Shown: one piece after another, positions 1 through 8,116 of the stretch
How the letters are laid out: every line of letters begins with the position of its first letter
How positions within the stretch are numbered: the stretch's first letter is position 1
From: JAFKKS01 sp039808325
Lineage (GTDB): Bacteria > Pseudomonadota > Alphaproteobacteria > Rhizobiales > Xanthobacteraceae
Length of the DNA: 64,000 nt
Assembly: GCA_039808325.1 (NCBI GenBank)
Contig: JBDHSU010000006.1
Coordinates: forward strand, 7,818 to 71,817
Direction of reading: 5' to 3'
The notes under the pieces: generated by a model
Seen by the model: the letters and a program-made list of their open reading frames with translations, nothing else
Database searches by the model: none
What the model was told of the DNA's origin: nothing
Made by a program: the position numbers and the translations under genes

Positions 1-2
1 AC

Positions 3-240
3 CAAATCGTCAAGCCCGAGGTCTGCCACTTTGCCTTGGCGGTCATGCTGACGGCGGGACTCTATGAGACGTCGGGCGACTGGCTCTACGAGATCGGGCT
101 TCCCGGAAAAAGCGGAATCGGCGGCGGCATCTTTTGCCCCGCCGCTGGACGATGCGGGCAATAGCGTGAAGGGACAATTGGTGGCTCAATTCCTGTCCCA
201 ACGACTGGGTCTGGACCTGCTTACGTCATCGACGGACTAA
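3..240 (+). pseudogene. 3' end of a glutaminase gene, interrupted by an internal deletion/frameshift
   Basis: The first 129 bases read as the C-terminal part of a serine-dependent beta-lactamase-like glutaminase (QIVKPEVCHFALAVMLTAG, then YETSGDWLYEIGLPGKSG and GIGGGI), then run into a TAG at 162-164. From 133 the +1 frame continues with the family's tail (FAPPLDDAGNSVKGQ and onward) to the TAA at 238-240. In the family about a dozen residues normally join GGGI to this tail, so a small out-of-frame deletion at about 131-133 is the simplest reading. Glutaminase converts glutamine to glutamate and ammonia. The 5' part lies outside the window. An assembly or sequencing error is an alternative. 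Confidence 0.75.
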
Positions 241-288
241 AAAACGAGCGCACGACGACGCTCCTAAACCGGGACGGGGAGGCAAACA

Positions 289-1908
289 ATGGCTTCGACG
301 ACGCCGATGGATTCCGTGGAAACGGTCGCCCGGGAATCATGGATCCCCATGATCGCGATCGCGCTCGGGCAGGCCATCATGTCGTTCAACGTGGCTTCTT
401 TGCCTGTTGCGCTCGGGGGCATGGTCGAAAGCTTCGGCGTGGCGCCGACCGTCGTCGCCACCGGCATCGTCGCCTATTCGATGATCGTGGCAGGCTTCGT
501 GATGCTGGGCGCCAAGCTGGTGCAGCGTTTCGGCGCCCTGCGCGTGTTTCGCTTGGCTGTGATCCTGTTCGGGGTGTCGCAAGTCTTCATGACCTTCAGC
601 CCCGCGGCGTCGGTCATGATTTTTGCGCAGGCGCTCTGCGGCGCATCCGGCGCGGTGATCGTGCCGGCGCTCGTCGCGCTCATCGCGGAAAATTACCACG
701 GCAATCAGCAGGCCACCGCGCTCGGCGCGTTGGGGTCCGCCCGAGCCGGCGCGGGCGTGCTCGCATTCCTGATCGGAGGCGTCCTCGGCACCTATATCGG
801 CTGGCGGCCCGTTTTCGGCATCCTCATCGCCGTTTCGGCGCTGGTCTTCTTTCTCAGTTTCCGACTGAAACCCGATCACGGCCGCCCGGACGTACGCATC
901 GACATGGTCGGCGTGGCTCTGGCCGCGTCGGCGATCATCCTCATCAGCTTCGGGTTCAACAACCTGAACGGTTGGGGATTGGCCCTGGCGCGGCCAACGG
1001 CGCCGTTCAACGTTCTCGGCCTGTCTCCCGCTCCCATCATGATCGTGCTCGGAATCATGCTGGGGCAGGCGTTCCTTCTCTGGACACGGCGGCGTGAGGC
1101 CGCAAATCAGACGCCGCTGCTGCCGCTGGAAGTTCTCGACTCGCGCGAGGAGCGCGCGGCGGTCTACGCCATGTTCTCGGTCGTCGCGCTCGAGGCGGCT
1201 CTCAATTTCTCCGTGCCGCTCTACATCCAGATCGTGCAGGGGCGCTCGCCCTTGGCGACGGCCATCGCCATGCTGCCGTTCAACCTGACCGTCTTCTTCG
1301 CCGCAATGTTCATCGTGCGCTTCTACGAGAAGTTCACGCCGCGACAGATCGGCCGCTTCGGCTTCGCATTGTGCGCCGCGGCGTTGATCTGGCTTGCATT
1401 CGTCGTGCGTAACGACTGGAGCGCCATTCCCGTTCTCTTCGGGCTGATCGTCTTCGGTATCGGGCAGGGCTCGCTCGTTACGCTCCTGTTCAACGTTCTT
1501 GTGACGGCGTCGCCGAAAACATTGGCCGGCGACGTTGGCTCCCTGCGCGGCACGACGAATAATCTTGCCGCCGCCGTCGGAACGGCTGTCGCCGGCGCGT
1601 TGTTGGTCGGATTGTTGAGTTCGGCAGTGATGAGCCAGTTGGCTTCGAATCCGACGCTGCCGATCGAGATTCAGTCTCAAGTCAACCTCGATAGCATCAC
1701 CTTTGTGAGCAACGAGCGGCTCAAGGGCGTGATCGACGCAACGACAGCGACGGCGGAACAGAAAGCGGAGGCGCTGCGCATCAATTCGGAATCAAGACTG
1801 CTGGCGCTCAAGATCGGATTCTTGATCCTGGCGGGCCTTGCGCTGCTGACAATCCTTCCGGCGAGTGGCCTGCCCCGTTATCGGCCGGGCGAAATCCCGG
1901 AGCCGTGA
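289..1908 (+). CDS. MFS transporter, DHA2-like (14 predicted membrane segments)
   Basis: A 539-residue hydrophobic protein with the length and segment spacing of the DHA2 drug:proton antiporter family, which usually has 14 membrane helices. A motif-A-like loop (GAKLVQRFGALRVF) lies between early helices, at about residues 65-78. The ATG at 289 follows a strong GGGGAGG ribosome site at about 276-282. Such proteins export drugs or metabolites, but the substrate cannot be read from sequence. It stands alone after the broken glutaminase gene. The hydrophilic stretch at about residues 440-500, before the last helix, fits the large periplasmic loop seen in some DHA2 members. Confidence 0.85.
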   Translation: MASTTPMDSVETVARESWIPMIAIALGQAIMSFNVASLPVALGGMVESFGVAPTVVATGIVAYSMIVAGFVMLGAKLVQRFGALRVFRLAVILFGVSQVFMTFSPAASVMIFAQALCGASGAVIVPALVALIAENYHGNQQATALGALGSARAGAGVLAFLIGGVLGTYIGWRPVFGILIAVSALVFFLSFRLKPDHGRPDVRIDMVGVALAASAIILISFGFNNLNGWGLALARPTAPFNVLGLSPAPIMIVLGIMLGQAFLLWTRRREAANQTPLLPLEVLDSREERAAVYAMFSVVALEAALNFSVPLYIQIVQGRSPLATAIAMLPFNLTVFFAAMFIVRFYEKFTPRQIGRFGFALCAAALIWLAFVVRNDWSAIPVLFGLIVFGIGQGSLVTLLFNVLVTASPKTLAGDVGSLRGTTNNLAAAVGTAVAGALLVGLLSSAVMSQLASNPTLPIEIQSQVNLDSITFVSNERLKGVIDATTATAEQKAEALRINSESRLLALKIGFLILAGLALLTILPASGLPRYRPGEIPEP

Positions 1909-2026
1909 TCTCGAGGTCCGCGCGCCGCGAATTGTGCGCGCCGCGACAGTGCGAAGAAGACGTCCGTGTAGTGAAAGGAGCCCTGCTAACTTCGTTCGTA
2001 ACCTGGGTGTACTGAAGGAGGAACAA

Positions 2027-2473
2027 ATGACCGGTCTCAAGATGCGAGCTGCCTTACCTCTGATCCTCGGAACTCTCTTTTTGGCCACGCCGGCAAAGGC
2101 GACCGTCCCTGGCTTGCCTGACGCCATTCGGGCAGCGGCCGGGGACGTCGGCAACGTCATCGATGTCCAAGCGCGCTTCTGGCGCGGCCGGCAATATTGC
2201 TGGTACTTCGACGGATGGCGCGGCCCAGGCTGGTACTGGTGCGGCTACCGGATGCGGCGCGGCTTCGGGTGGGGCGGCGGTTCCGGTTGGCACGGATGGC
2301 ATCCGCCACGACGGCCGGGAGTGAGGCCTCCCCACGTCGGACGTCCTCCGCATGCTGGCCGCCCCCCGCATGCCGGCCGCCCGCCGCATGTTGGACGCCC
2401 GCCGCATGCGGGCAGACCTCCTCATGCCGGCGGCCGGCCCGGCGGCGGCAGCGGTGGTCGTCCGCGCCGCTGA
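2027..2473 (+). CDS. Small secreted protein with Gly/Trp-rich core and (RPPH-V/A-G)6 repeat tail
   Basis: A 148-residue protein with an N-terminal signal peptide (MTGLKMRAALPLILGTLFLA, cleavage probably after TPAKA). A Gly/Trp/Tyr/Arg-rich core follows at about residues 48-95, then six perfect-register hexapeptides RPPHVG or RPPHAG at residues 100-135 and a Gly/Arg tail. The ATG at 2027 is chosen because AAGGAGG precedes it by 5-6 bases; the frame is open further upstream (to 1865) but without a signal-like start. Similar short secreted Gly/His-rich proteins are common in Bradyrhizobium relatives, with no established function. The regularly spaced histidines could bind metal, which is inference. 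Confidence 0.7.
   Translation: MTGLKMRAALPLILGTLFLATPAKATVPGLPDAIRAAAGDVGNVIDVQARFWRGRQYCWYFDGWRGPGWYWCGYRMRRGFGWGGGSGWHGWHPPRRPGVRPPHVGRPPHAGRPPHAGRPPHVGRPPHAGRPPHAGGRPGGGSGGRPRR
2324..2431 (+). repeat. 18-bp tandem repeat, six units, inside the secreted protein gene
   Basis: Six consecutive 18-base units encode RPPH(V/A)G in the order V,A,A,V,A,A. The AAV period-3 pattern suggests that a 54-bp (three-unit) block was duplicated. Codons differ between units, so the repeat is not freshly expanded. Confidence 0.85.
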
Positions 2474-2490
2474 TCCAGAGCGCGAGCCCT

Positions 2491-2523
2491 CGGGTCTGAT
2501 TCAACAGCGTTGAATCAGACCCG
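2491..2523. terminator. Perfect 14-bp inverted repeat after the secreted protein gene
   Basis: CGGGTCTGATTCAA (2491-2504), loop CAGCG, then its exact complement TTGAATCAGACCCG (2510-2523), followed about 10 bases later by a short T run (CTTTTTG at 2531-2537). It lies 17 bases past the stop codon at 2473. It could act as a terminator or be part of the palindromic element just after it. Confidence 0.55.
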
Positions 2524-2540
2524 TCGTTATCTTTTTGTTC

Positions 2541-2589
2541 GAGCATGATCTTTTCCGAAAACCGGTTTCCACTTTTCGGGATCATGCTC
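2541..2589. repeat. Palindromic intergenic element (GAGCATGATC...GATCATGCTC)
   Basis: Ten-base perfect inverted arms at 2541-2550 and 2580-2589 enclose an inner part containing CCGAAAACCGGTTTCCAC. This arrangement is recognisable as a dispersed intergenic palindrome of Bradyrhizobium-type genomes (established from memory, not from a search here). The core ACCGGTTTCCACTT at 2561-2574 recurs with one mismatch at 63959-63972. Confidence 0.7.
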
Positions 2590-2717
2590 CAAGTCCCGCC
2601 TTTCGTGCGGCATGACGTCAACGATCGGCGTCGTGCCGCACACGCCATTCATATTTCAATTTGCCTGGCATTGCCGGCGCAACGCGGTTGGCAAGCGATA
2701 GAAGGAGAGCATCCGTG

Positions 2718-4070
2718 ATGTCGAAAGCCCTATTGGTCACTGCGGCCGCGCTTCTCGCTTTTTCCGCAACGGCGAGCGCTCAGACACCGGCGCCGCCATC
2801 GACAGCCGCTTCGACGCTTTTCCAGAACGTTCGAATCTTCGACGGCAAGAGCAGTTCGCTCTCAGCGCCCTCCAACGTGCTTGTCAAAGGCAACATCATC
2901 GAGCGTATCTCGACAGCAACGATCGACGCGGAGCCGGGAACGGCGGTAATTGCCGGCGGCGGGCGGACGCTCATGCCCGGCCTGATCGATGCTCATTGGC
3001 ATGCGATGTTGATCCGTCCGAATCCGGCGCAGGCGATCAATGGCGACGTCGGTTACAACAACATCACGGCCGCTGCGGAAGCATCCGACACGTTGATGCG
3101 CGGCTTCACAACCGTCCGCGACGTCGGCGGACCGTCCTTTGGCCTGAAGCAGGCCATCGACGAAGGAGTCATCGCAGGTCCCCGCATCTATCCTTCGGGA
3201 GCGATCATCACCGTGACCAGCGGCCACGGAGATTTCCGCCAATTGTCCGATCTGCCACGCACCATCGGCGGCATGATGGCGCGCATGGAGAAAGTCGGTG
3301 GTAGCATGCTTGCCGACAGTCCCGACGAGGTACGCTTGCGTGTTCGCGAACAGCTCATGCTGGGCGCGTCCCAGATCAAGCTCACGGCGGGCGGCGGCGT
3401 GTCATCGCCCTTCAGCCCGATCGACGTGATGACTTTCACCGAGGAAGAACTCCGCGCGGCGGTCGAGGCGGCGGAGAACTGGGGAACATACGTCACCGTT
3501 CACGCCTTCACGTCGGCCGCGATCCAGCGCTCGATCGCAGCCGGTGTAAAATGCATCGAGCACGGATTCCTGATGGACGACGCGACCGCCCGTCTGATGG
3601 CTGAGAAAGGCATCTGGCTCAGCACGCAGCCCCTTCCGGAGGAAATGCGAACGGGCCTGCCTGTCGGCTCCGTTCAGCGAGCGAAAGCCGATGAGGTTTG
3701 GCCAGGGATCGGCCGCACGTACGAACTCGCAAAGAAGTACAAGCTGAAAACAGCGTGGGGCACCGACGTCCTGTTCTCGCATGCCCTGGCAAAGCGCCAA
3801 GGCGCCATTCTGGCCTCGCTTGCGCGCTGGTACACGCCGGCCGAGGCGCTCGTCATGGCGACGGGGACCAATGCCGAGCTCCTCACACTGTCGGGAAAGC
3901 GCAGTCCCTATTCTGGAAAGCTCGGCGTTGTGGAACAAGGCGCGCTTGCCGACCTGCTCCTGGTCAATGGGAATCCTCTGGAGAACCTCGATCTCGTCGC
4001 CGATCCCGACAAGAATTTCACGGTGATCATGAAGGACGGAAAAACGTATAAAAACACGATTTCCAAGTAA
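2718..4070 (+). CDS. Exported metal-dependent amidohydrolase (imidazolonepropionase/Xaa-Pro dipeptidase-like)
   Basis: A 450-residue protein. The ATG at 2718 follows GAAGGAGAG at 2701-2709, and residues 1-21 form a Sec signal peptide ending ASA. The amidohydrolase TIM-barrel metal motifs are all visible: HWH at 93-95, a Lys at 221 (IKLTAGGG) in the bridging-lysine position, His262 (VHAFT), His282 (IEHGF) and Asp350 (GTDVLF). That set supports a binuclear metal hydrolase acting on cyclic amides or dipeptides in the periplasm. Members are often annotated as Xaa-Pro dipeptidase-like or imidazolonepropionase-like, but the substrate is unknown. No operon partner is apparent; the next gene starts 146 bases on. 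Confidence 0.85.
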   Translation: MSKALLVTAAALLAFSATASAQTPAPPSTAASTLFQNVRIFDGKSSSLSAPSNVLVKGNIIERISTATIDAEPGTAVIAGGGRTLMPGLIDAHWHAMLIRPNPAQAINGDVGYNNITAAAEASDTLMRGFTTVRDVGGPSFGLKQAIDEGVIAGPRIYPSGAIITVTSGHGDFRQLSDLPRTIGGMMARMEKVGGSMLADSPDEVRLRVREQLMLGASQIKLTAGGGVSSPFSPIDVMTFTEEELRAAVEAAENWGTYVTVHAFTSAAIQRSIAAGVKCIEHGFLMDDATARLMAEKGIWLSTQPLPEEMRTGLPVGSVQRAKADEVWPGIGRTYELAKKYKLKTAWGTDVLFSHALAKRQGAILASLARWYTPAEALVMATGTNAELLTLSGKRSPYSGKLGVVEQGALADLLLVNGNPLENLDLVADPDKNFTVIMKDGKTYKNTISK

Positions 4071-4216
4071 GTCTCGCTTGTCGCCGTGAGCCCGCGCGCT
4101 CCTCTCCACGGGAAGCGTACGGGCGTAGCGCGGCTTGCATCCCGGCGCCGACGCGTGATTACTTAGCGCCAACGCGCGATGCGCGTCTCAAGAGAAATTG
4201 TCACCAAGAGGTCGCC

Positions 4217-5932
4217 GTGGCGAGTGTTCTGGCAAGCGCCACCGGCCTTTTCCGCCTCCAGCTTCGTCGACTCTGTGGCGTCGGACTAGCGCTCGGCACT
4301 CTCTTCTTCGCGGCATCGCTGACCCCGACACTCGTTCCCCGCACCTTTTTGACTCAGGGCGTCCTGGCGGGCGTCTCTTTCGGTGCAGGATACGGTCTCG
4401 GCGTGCTGGGAAACTGGCTGTGGACGTATTTGGAGCTGCCGAGACTTGCGGAGCGCCGACGGCGCATTGGCGTTCTGTTGCTGGCCGCGCTGTGCCTCGT
4501 GATCTGCATCGTCTATCTCTGGCGCGCGGCGGATTGGCAGAATTCCATTCGCGTCTTGATGCAGCTCGAGCCGGTCAGCAGCGCGCATCCGGTCAAGGTT
4601 TGTGCCGCCGCGCTCGCAACCTTTGCCGTCTTGATCCTGCTGGCGCGCTTGTTCGCGTATGCCGCGCGTGCGCTATCGGCCCGCGCGAGCCGCTTCGTTC
4701 CGCGGCGGGTCGCCATTGTCATCGGCTATTCCGCCGCGATCCTTCTGTTCTGGTCGCTTGCCACCGGCGTGCTGTTGCGCACGACATTCCAGTTCGTCGA
4801 ATCGTCGTTTCGCGAATTCGACGCGTTGATCGAACCGGAACGCCCTCGGCCAACCGATCCCGCGAGGGCGGGAAGCGCGGCGTCGCTGCTCAAATGGAAC
4901 GAGCTTGGCCGCGCCGGGCGGGAGTTCATCGCGTCGGGCCCGAACGCGGCCGAGATCACGGCGCTGACGAAACGGCCGGCGCGCGAACCAATCCGTGTCT
5001 ATGTCGGCTTGCGCGGAGCGGAGAACGTGAAAGCACGCGCCGCACTCGCGCTCGCGGAATTGAAGCGCGTCGGCGCCTTTCAGCGAGCCATTCTCGTTGT
5101 GATCACGCCGACCGGCACAGGCTGGGTCGATCCGTCGGCGATGGATGCGCTCGAATATCTGCATCAGGGTGACGTCGCCAGCGTCGCAGTTCAATACTCC
5201 TACATGTCGAGTCCGTTATCGCTGCTGCTGCAACCCGAATATGGGTCGGAATCGGCGCGCGCGCTTTTCTCCGCCGTCTACAATTACTGGACGACGCTTC
5301 CGAAAGATCAGCGGCCGCGGCTTTACCTGCATGGACTGAGCCTCGGGGCGATGAACTCGGAAAGATCGGTGGAGCTTCTCGAGATGATCGGCGATCCGAT
5401 CAACGGCGCGCTTTGGAGCGGTCCGCCGTTCGGTAGCAGGCTATGGCGCGCCTTTACGGATGGCCGCGCACCCGGAACACCAGCGTGGCTGCCGACCTAT
5501 CGTGACAGCCGCGCCGTGCGCTTCATGAACCAAAGCGGTTCGCGCGTCCCGCGTGAAACACCTTGGGGACCCTTGCGGATCGTCTATCTGCAATACGCCA
5601 GCGACGCCGTGACGTTCTTCGATCCTCATGGGTTCTACCAACGTCCGGCCTGGCTCGATCCGCGCGGGCCGGATGTGTCTCCGGAATTTCGTTGGTATCC
5701 GCTCGTGACCACCTTGCAGACCGGCCTGGACATGGCGATGGCGACGACAACTCCGATGGGCTACGGCCACGTCTTCGCGCCCGAGCACTATGTCGACGCC
5801 TGGGTTGCCGTCACCGACGTTCAAAACTGGTCCGACGACGAACTCACCCGCTTAAAGAAACATTTGCGGGCTGCGGCCGACGCTGCGAACGCCGACCGAA
5901 AGCAGAGCGCCTACGACGATCGAGGCGGCTGA
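4217..5932 (+). CDS. Membrane-anchored alpha/beta-hydrolase family protein
   Basis: A 571-residue protein with about four to five hydrophobic segments in residues 10-190, then a soluble alpha/beta-hydrolase domain. The nucleophile elbow is HGLSLGA with Ser375, and a late His lies in GYGHVFAPEHY. This two-part layout matches the Abhydrolase_9 family (N-terminal membrane part plus hydrolase), whose substrates are undescribed. The start is GTG at 4217, preceded by AAGAGG at 4206-4211; there is no better ATG. It converges on the amino-acid-binding protein gene, with a hairpin at 5950-5969 between them. Confidence 0.8.
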   Translation: MASVLASATGLFRLQLRRLCGVGLALGTLFFAASLTPTLVPRTFLTQGVLAGVSFGAGYGLGVLGNWLWTYLELPRLAERRRRIGVLLLAALCLVICIVYLWRAADWQNSIRVLMQLEPVSSAHPVKVCAAALATFAVLILLARLFAYAARALSARASRFVPRRVAIVIGYSAAILLFWSLATGVLLRTTFQFVESSFREFDALIEPERPRPTDPARAGSAASLLKWNELGRAGREFIASGPNAAEITALTKRPAREPIRVYVGLRGAENVKARAALALAELKRVGAFQRAILVVITPTGTGWVDPSAMDALEYLHQGDVASVAVQYSYMSSPLSLLLQPEYGSESARALFSAVYNYWTTLPKDQRPRLYLHGLSLGAMNSERSVELLEMIGDPINGALWSGPPFGSRLWRAFTDGRAPGTPAWLPTYRDSRAVRFMNQSGSRVPRETPWGPLRIVYLQYASDAVTFFDPHGFYQRPAWLDPRGPDVSPEFRWYPLVTTLQTGLDMAMATTTPMGYGHVFAPEHYVDAWVAVTDVQNWSDDELTRLKKHLRAAADAANADRKQSAYDDRGG

Positions 5933-5949
5933 TCGAGACCCCGCCGATC

Positions 5950-5969
5950 GAAGAGCCGCCAAGCTCTTC
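5950..5969. terminator. Hairpin between convergent genes
   Basis: GAAGAGC (5950-5956), loop CGCCAA, GCTCTTC (5963-5969) lies between the stops of the converging genes at 5932 and 6004. It has no clear T tract, so a bidirectional terminator role is only likely from position. Confidence 0.4.
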
Positions 5970-6003
5970 GGCCCCCTCCTCCAGACCCGCTCGGCCGGTA
6001 TCG

Positions 6004-6888
6004 TCAGCTCGAGCAGTAATGCATCGCGGATGCTTCCGGCGCCTGCGGGACGACCTTGTCGATAGCTCCCAATGTGGACTTATAAGCGTTCGCCCATTCC
6101 CCATCCTTGAACATGGATCGCAGTTGCTCGTTGATCCATTCGCAAAACTTGGGATCCTCTTTCTTCACTCCGATACCGTAAGGTTGCGGCGGCGCATCCG
6201 AATTCGCCAGCACGCGATATTGCCCGGGCTGCGCGTGCGCCATACCGAACAGAATCGCGTTTTCGGCGGCAGCCGCTTCGACCCGGCCCTGTCTCATCGC
6301 GGTCAGGCACGCTCCCATCGTATCGAAGCCCTTGAGGTCCGCCTTCGGCGCCTCGGCTTGAATCATGTTGTATTGCGTTCCGTTCTGCGTGGTGCAAACG
6401 GAATGGCCATTGAGCGACTTAAAGCCATTGATGGTATCGCCGAAGGACTTATCGTCGTTTTTTACCATAATGGTATTTCTCGACTCGAAGTAGGGGCCCG
6501 CGAAGTTGACCTGCTCGCTCCTGGCTTTGTTGATCGTATAAGTCGCAATGACCATGTCCACCTTGCCGGCTTTGATCAACGCCTCCCGGGTGGGTGTCGG
6601 CGCCTCGACAAAGTCGACGTGTCCATTTTCGCCAAAAATACGCTTGGCGATCAGATTGGCGATATCCGCATCAAACCCCTCGACCTTTCCGGTCATCGGA
6701 TTCTTAAGTCCAAAGAGCGGCGCGTCGATCTTGATTCCCACCACGAGTTTTCCACGCTCCTGAATGCGATGCATCGCCGAATCGGCAGGAAAGTTCGGCT
6801 TACTGTTTTGCGCCGCGCCCGCATGGCTCCATGCAGAGGCCGCGAGCAGCGAAAATGTAACGGTTAGAGCAGCTTTCATGTCTCTCAT
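6004..6888 (-). CDS. Polar amino-acid ABC transporter, periplasmic binding protein (family 3)
   Basis: A 294-residue solute-binding protein with signal peptide (MRDMKAALTVTFSLLAASA, cleavage near HAGAA-Q) and the family 3 pattern: GKLVVGIKIDAPLFG near the start of the mature part, then GFDADIANLIAKRIFG. The ATG at 6888 follows GAGGGGA by 8 bases; a Met three codons in is the alternative. Gene order places it 43 bases after the ATPase gene on the same strand. The permeases are on the opposite strand from 8117. It would deliver polar amino acids or an amino-acid derivative to that permease pair. Confidence 0.88.
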   Translation of the reverse strand: MRDMKAALTVTFSLLAASAWSHAGAAQNSKPNFPADSAMHRIQERGKLVVGIKIDAPLFGLKNPMTGKVEGFDADIANLIAKRIFGENGHVDFVEAPTPTREALIKAGKVDMVIATYTINKARSEQVNFAGPYFESRNTIMVKNDDKSFGDTINGFKSLNGHSVCTTQNGTQYNMIQAEAPKADLKGFDTMGACLTAMRQGRVEAAAAENAILFGMAHAQPGQYRVLANSDAPPQPYGIGVKKEDPKFCEWINEQLRSMFKDGEWANAYKSTLGAIDKVVPQAPEASAMHYCSS

Positions 6889-6931
6889 GTCCACAGTCCC
6901 CTCATGATAACGATCGTCGATGGCGCCATTC

Positions 6932-7708
6932 TTATGTGCGGTGGCTGACGACCTTGGATAGAAAATTGCGCGCGCGCTTGGATTCGGGCGCGTCGAAAAA
7001 TTTGCGAGGCTCGCCAACTTCGACGACCTCGCCTTCATCCATGAAGACTACCCGATGCGCGACGGAGCGCGCAAACCCCATCTCATGGGTGACGACCAGC
7101 ATCGTCGTGCCGCTCGCCGCGAGCCCTTCCATCACGTTGAGCACTTCGCTGATCACTTCCGGATCCAACGCCGACGTCGGCTCATCGAACAGCATCACCT
7201 TGGGGTCCATCGCGAGCGCGCGCGCGATCGCGGCACGCTGTTGCTGCCCCCCCGACAACTCGGTCGGAAACTTTCCCGCCTGATCCTGGATGCCGACACG
7301 CTCAAGCAACGCGAATGCGCGCGCTTCGGCCTCCGCTTTCGAGAGACGGCGCACTCTCATCGGGCCCAGCGTTACGTTCTGCAGGATCGTTTTGTGCGCA
7401 AAAAGGTTGAATGACTGGAAGACCATTCCAACGTCGGAACGCATTCGCGCCAGGGCCTTTCCCTCTTCGGGCAGCGGCGTTCCGTCGATCTCGATGGCTC
7501 CTTTGTCGATCCTCTCCAGCCGGTTGATGCATCGGCACAGCGTCGACTTGCCGGAACCCGAGGGCCCGATAATCGCGACCACCTCGCTCGCCTCGACCAC
7601 GAGGTTCACGTCCTTGAGGACGTGTTTCTCGCCAAAGTATTTGTGCACATGACTCACCATCACAACGGGAGGTGAAGCACGCCCATCGGACGAACCGTTC
7701 TGAAGCAT
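6932..7708 (-). CDS. Polar amino-acid ABC transporter ATP-binding protein (GlnQ/HisP-like)
   Basis: A 258-residue ATPase: Walker A GPSGSGKST at 48-56, Q-loop at Gln98, signature LSGGQQQR at 151-158, Walker B VMLFDE at 171-176. I choose the ATG at 7708 because GGAG sits 6 bases upstream. The upstream ATG at 7750 has no ribosome site and abuts a perfect palindrome. The protein drives import together with the two permeases at 8117-9567 and the binding protein encoded immediately downstream. Length is typical for the family. Confidence 0.88.
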   Translation of the reverse strand: MLQNGSSDGRASPPVVMVSHVHKYFGEKHVLKDVNLVVEASEVVAIIGPSGSGKSTLCRCINRLERIDKGAIEIDGTPLPEEGKALARMRSDVGMVFQSFNLFAHKTILQNVTLGPMRVRRLSKAEAEARAFALLERVGIQDQAGKFPTELSGGQQQRAAIARALAMDPKVMLFDEPTSALDPEVISEVLNVMEGLAASGTTMLVVTHEMGFARSVAHRVVFMDEGEVVEVGEPRKFFDAPESKRARNFLSKVVSHRT

Positions 7709-7751
7709 CGCTGGCTCCGCGAATGCGCGAGCCGCGCATCCGAGTGACATT

Positions 7752-7765
7752 CAAAAATATTTTTG
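7752..7765. promoter_or_regulatory. Perfect 14-bp palindrome CAAAAATATTTTTG
   Basis: CAAAAATATTTTTG equals its own reverse complement and lies 44 bases upstream of the chosen ATPase start. It could be an operator or an AT-rich promoter element for the minus-strand genes. No regulator gene is encoded in this cluster, so its protein partner is unknown. Confidence 0.4.
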
Positions 7766-7963
7766 GCAGATCGGCCGCGCGAACGGCCGGACGCGAGCGC
7801 AAGGCTGCGGAATAGCCAACAACGTTCGGCCCTCCCATCGACCGTTTGCCGACTCTCTCAAAGCCGGCCCGCAAGCGTCCCCGCGCGAGGCATTGCCGGG
7901 GCGCAAACGTCACGTAATTCATCTTGGGTGTCAACACGCGCGGCAGGCAATAATCGCCGACAG

Positions 7964-7975
7964 GCGTTTAAACGC
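7964..7975. promoter_or_regulatory. Perfect 12-bp palindrome GCGTTTAAACGC
   Basis: GCGTTTAAACGC is self-complementary and lies about 140 bases upstream of the permease start at 8117, in the divergent promoter region. It is a candidate regulator site only. Confidence 0.3.
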
Positions 7976-8116
7976 AGGGCAAAATAAAAACTCAGCGTCG
8001 TCTCGCGGCGATAATCCACGCAACGGTTGCAGCCGCCTGTATCTGCGCTCGAAAATGTTGCTGGAACCGACCGCATCGCATAGAACGGCGCGACGCGCGG
8101 ACCGGAGAAGCGATCG

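Larger units (their letters stand above)
7709..8116. other. Divergent intergenic region (about 400 bp) between the two halves of the ABC system
   Basis: This stretch separates the minus-strand ATPase gene from the plus-strand permease genes. I see no convincing gene in it. It holds two perfect palindromes, at 7752-7765 and 7964-7975, and relatively A/T-rich segments around 7976-7990. It must carry promoters for both directions, but I could not fix a -35/-10 pair. Confidence 0.6.

Noticed and set aside
337..1680. Long open frame antisense to the DHA2 transporter gene
   Set aside because: Charged, repetitive His/Arg/Asp-rich product with no motif; a typical high-GC shadow of a well-supported transporter gene.
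2324..2431. Short direct repeats considered as a CRISPR array
   Set aside because: Units are contiguous 18-mers in frame within a coding sequence, with no spacers.
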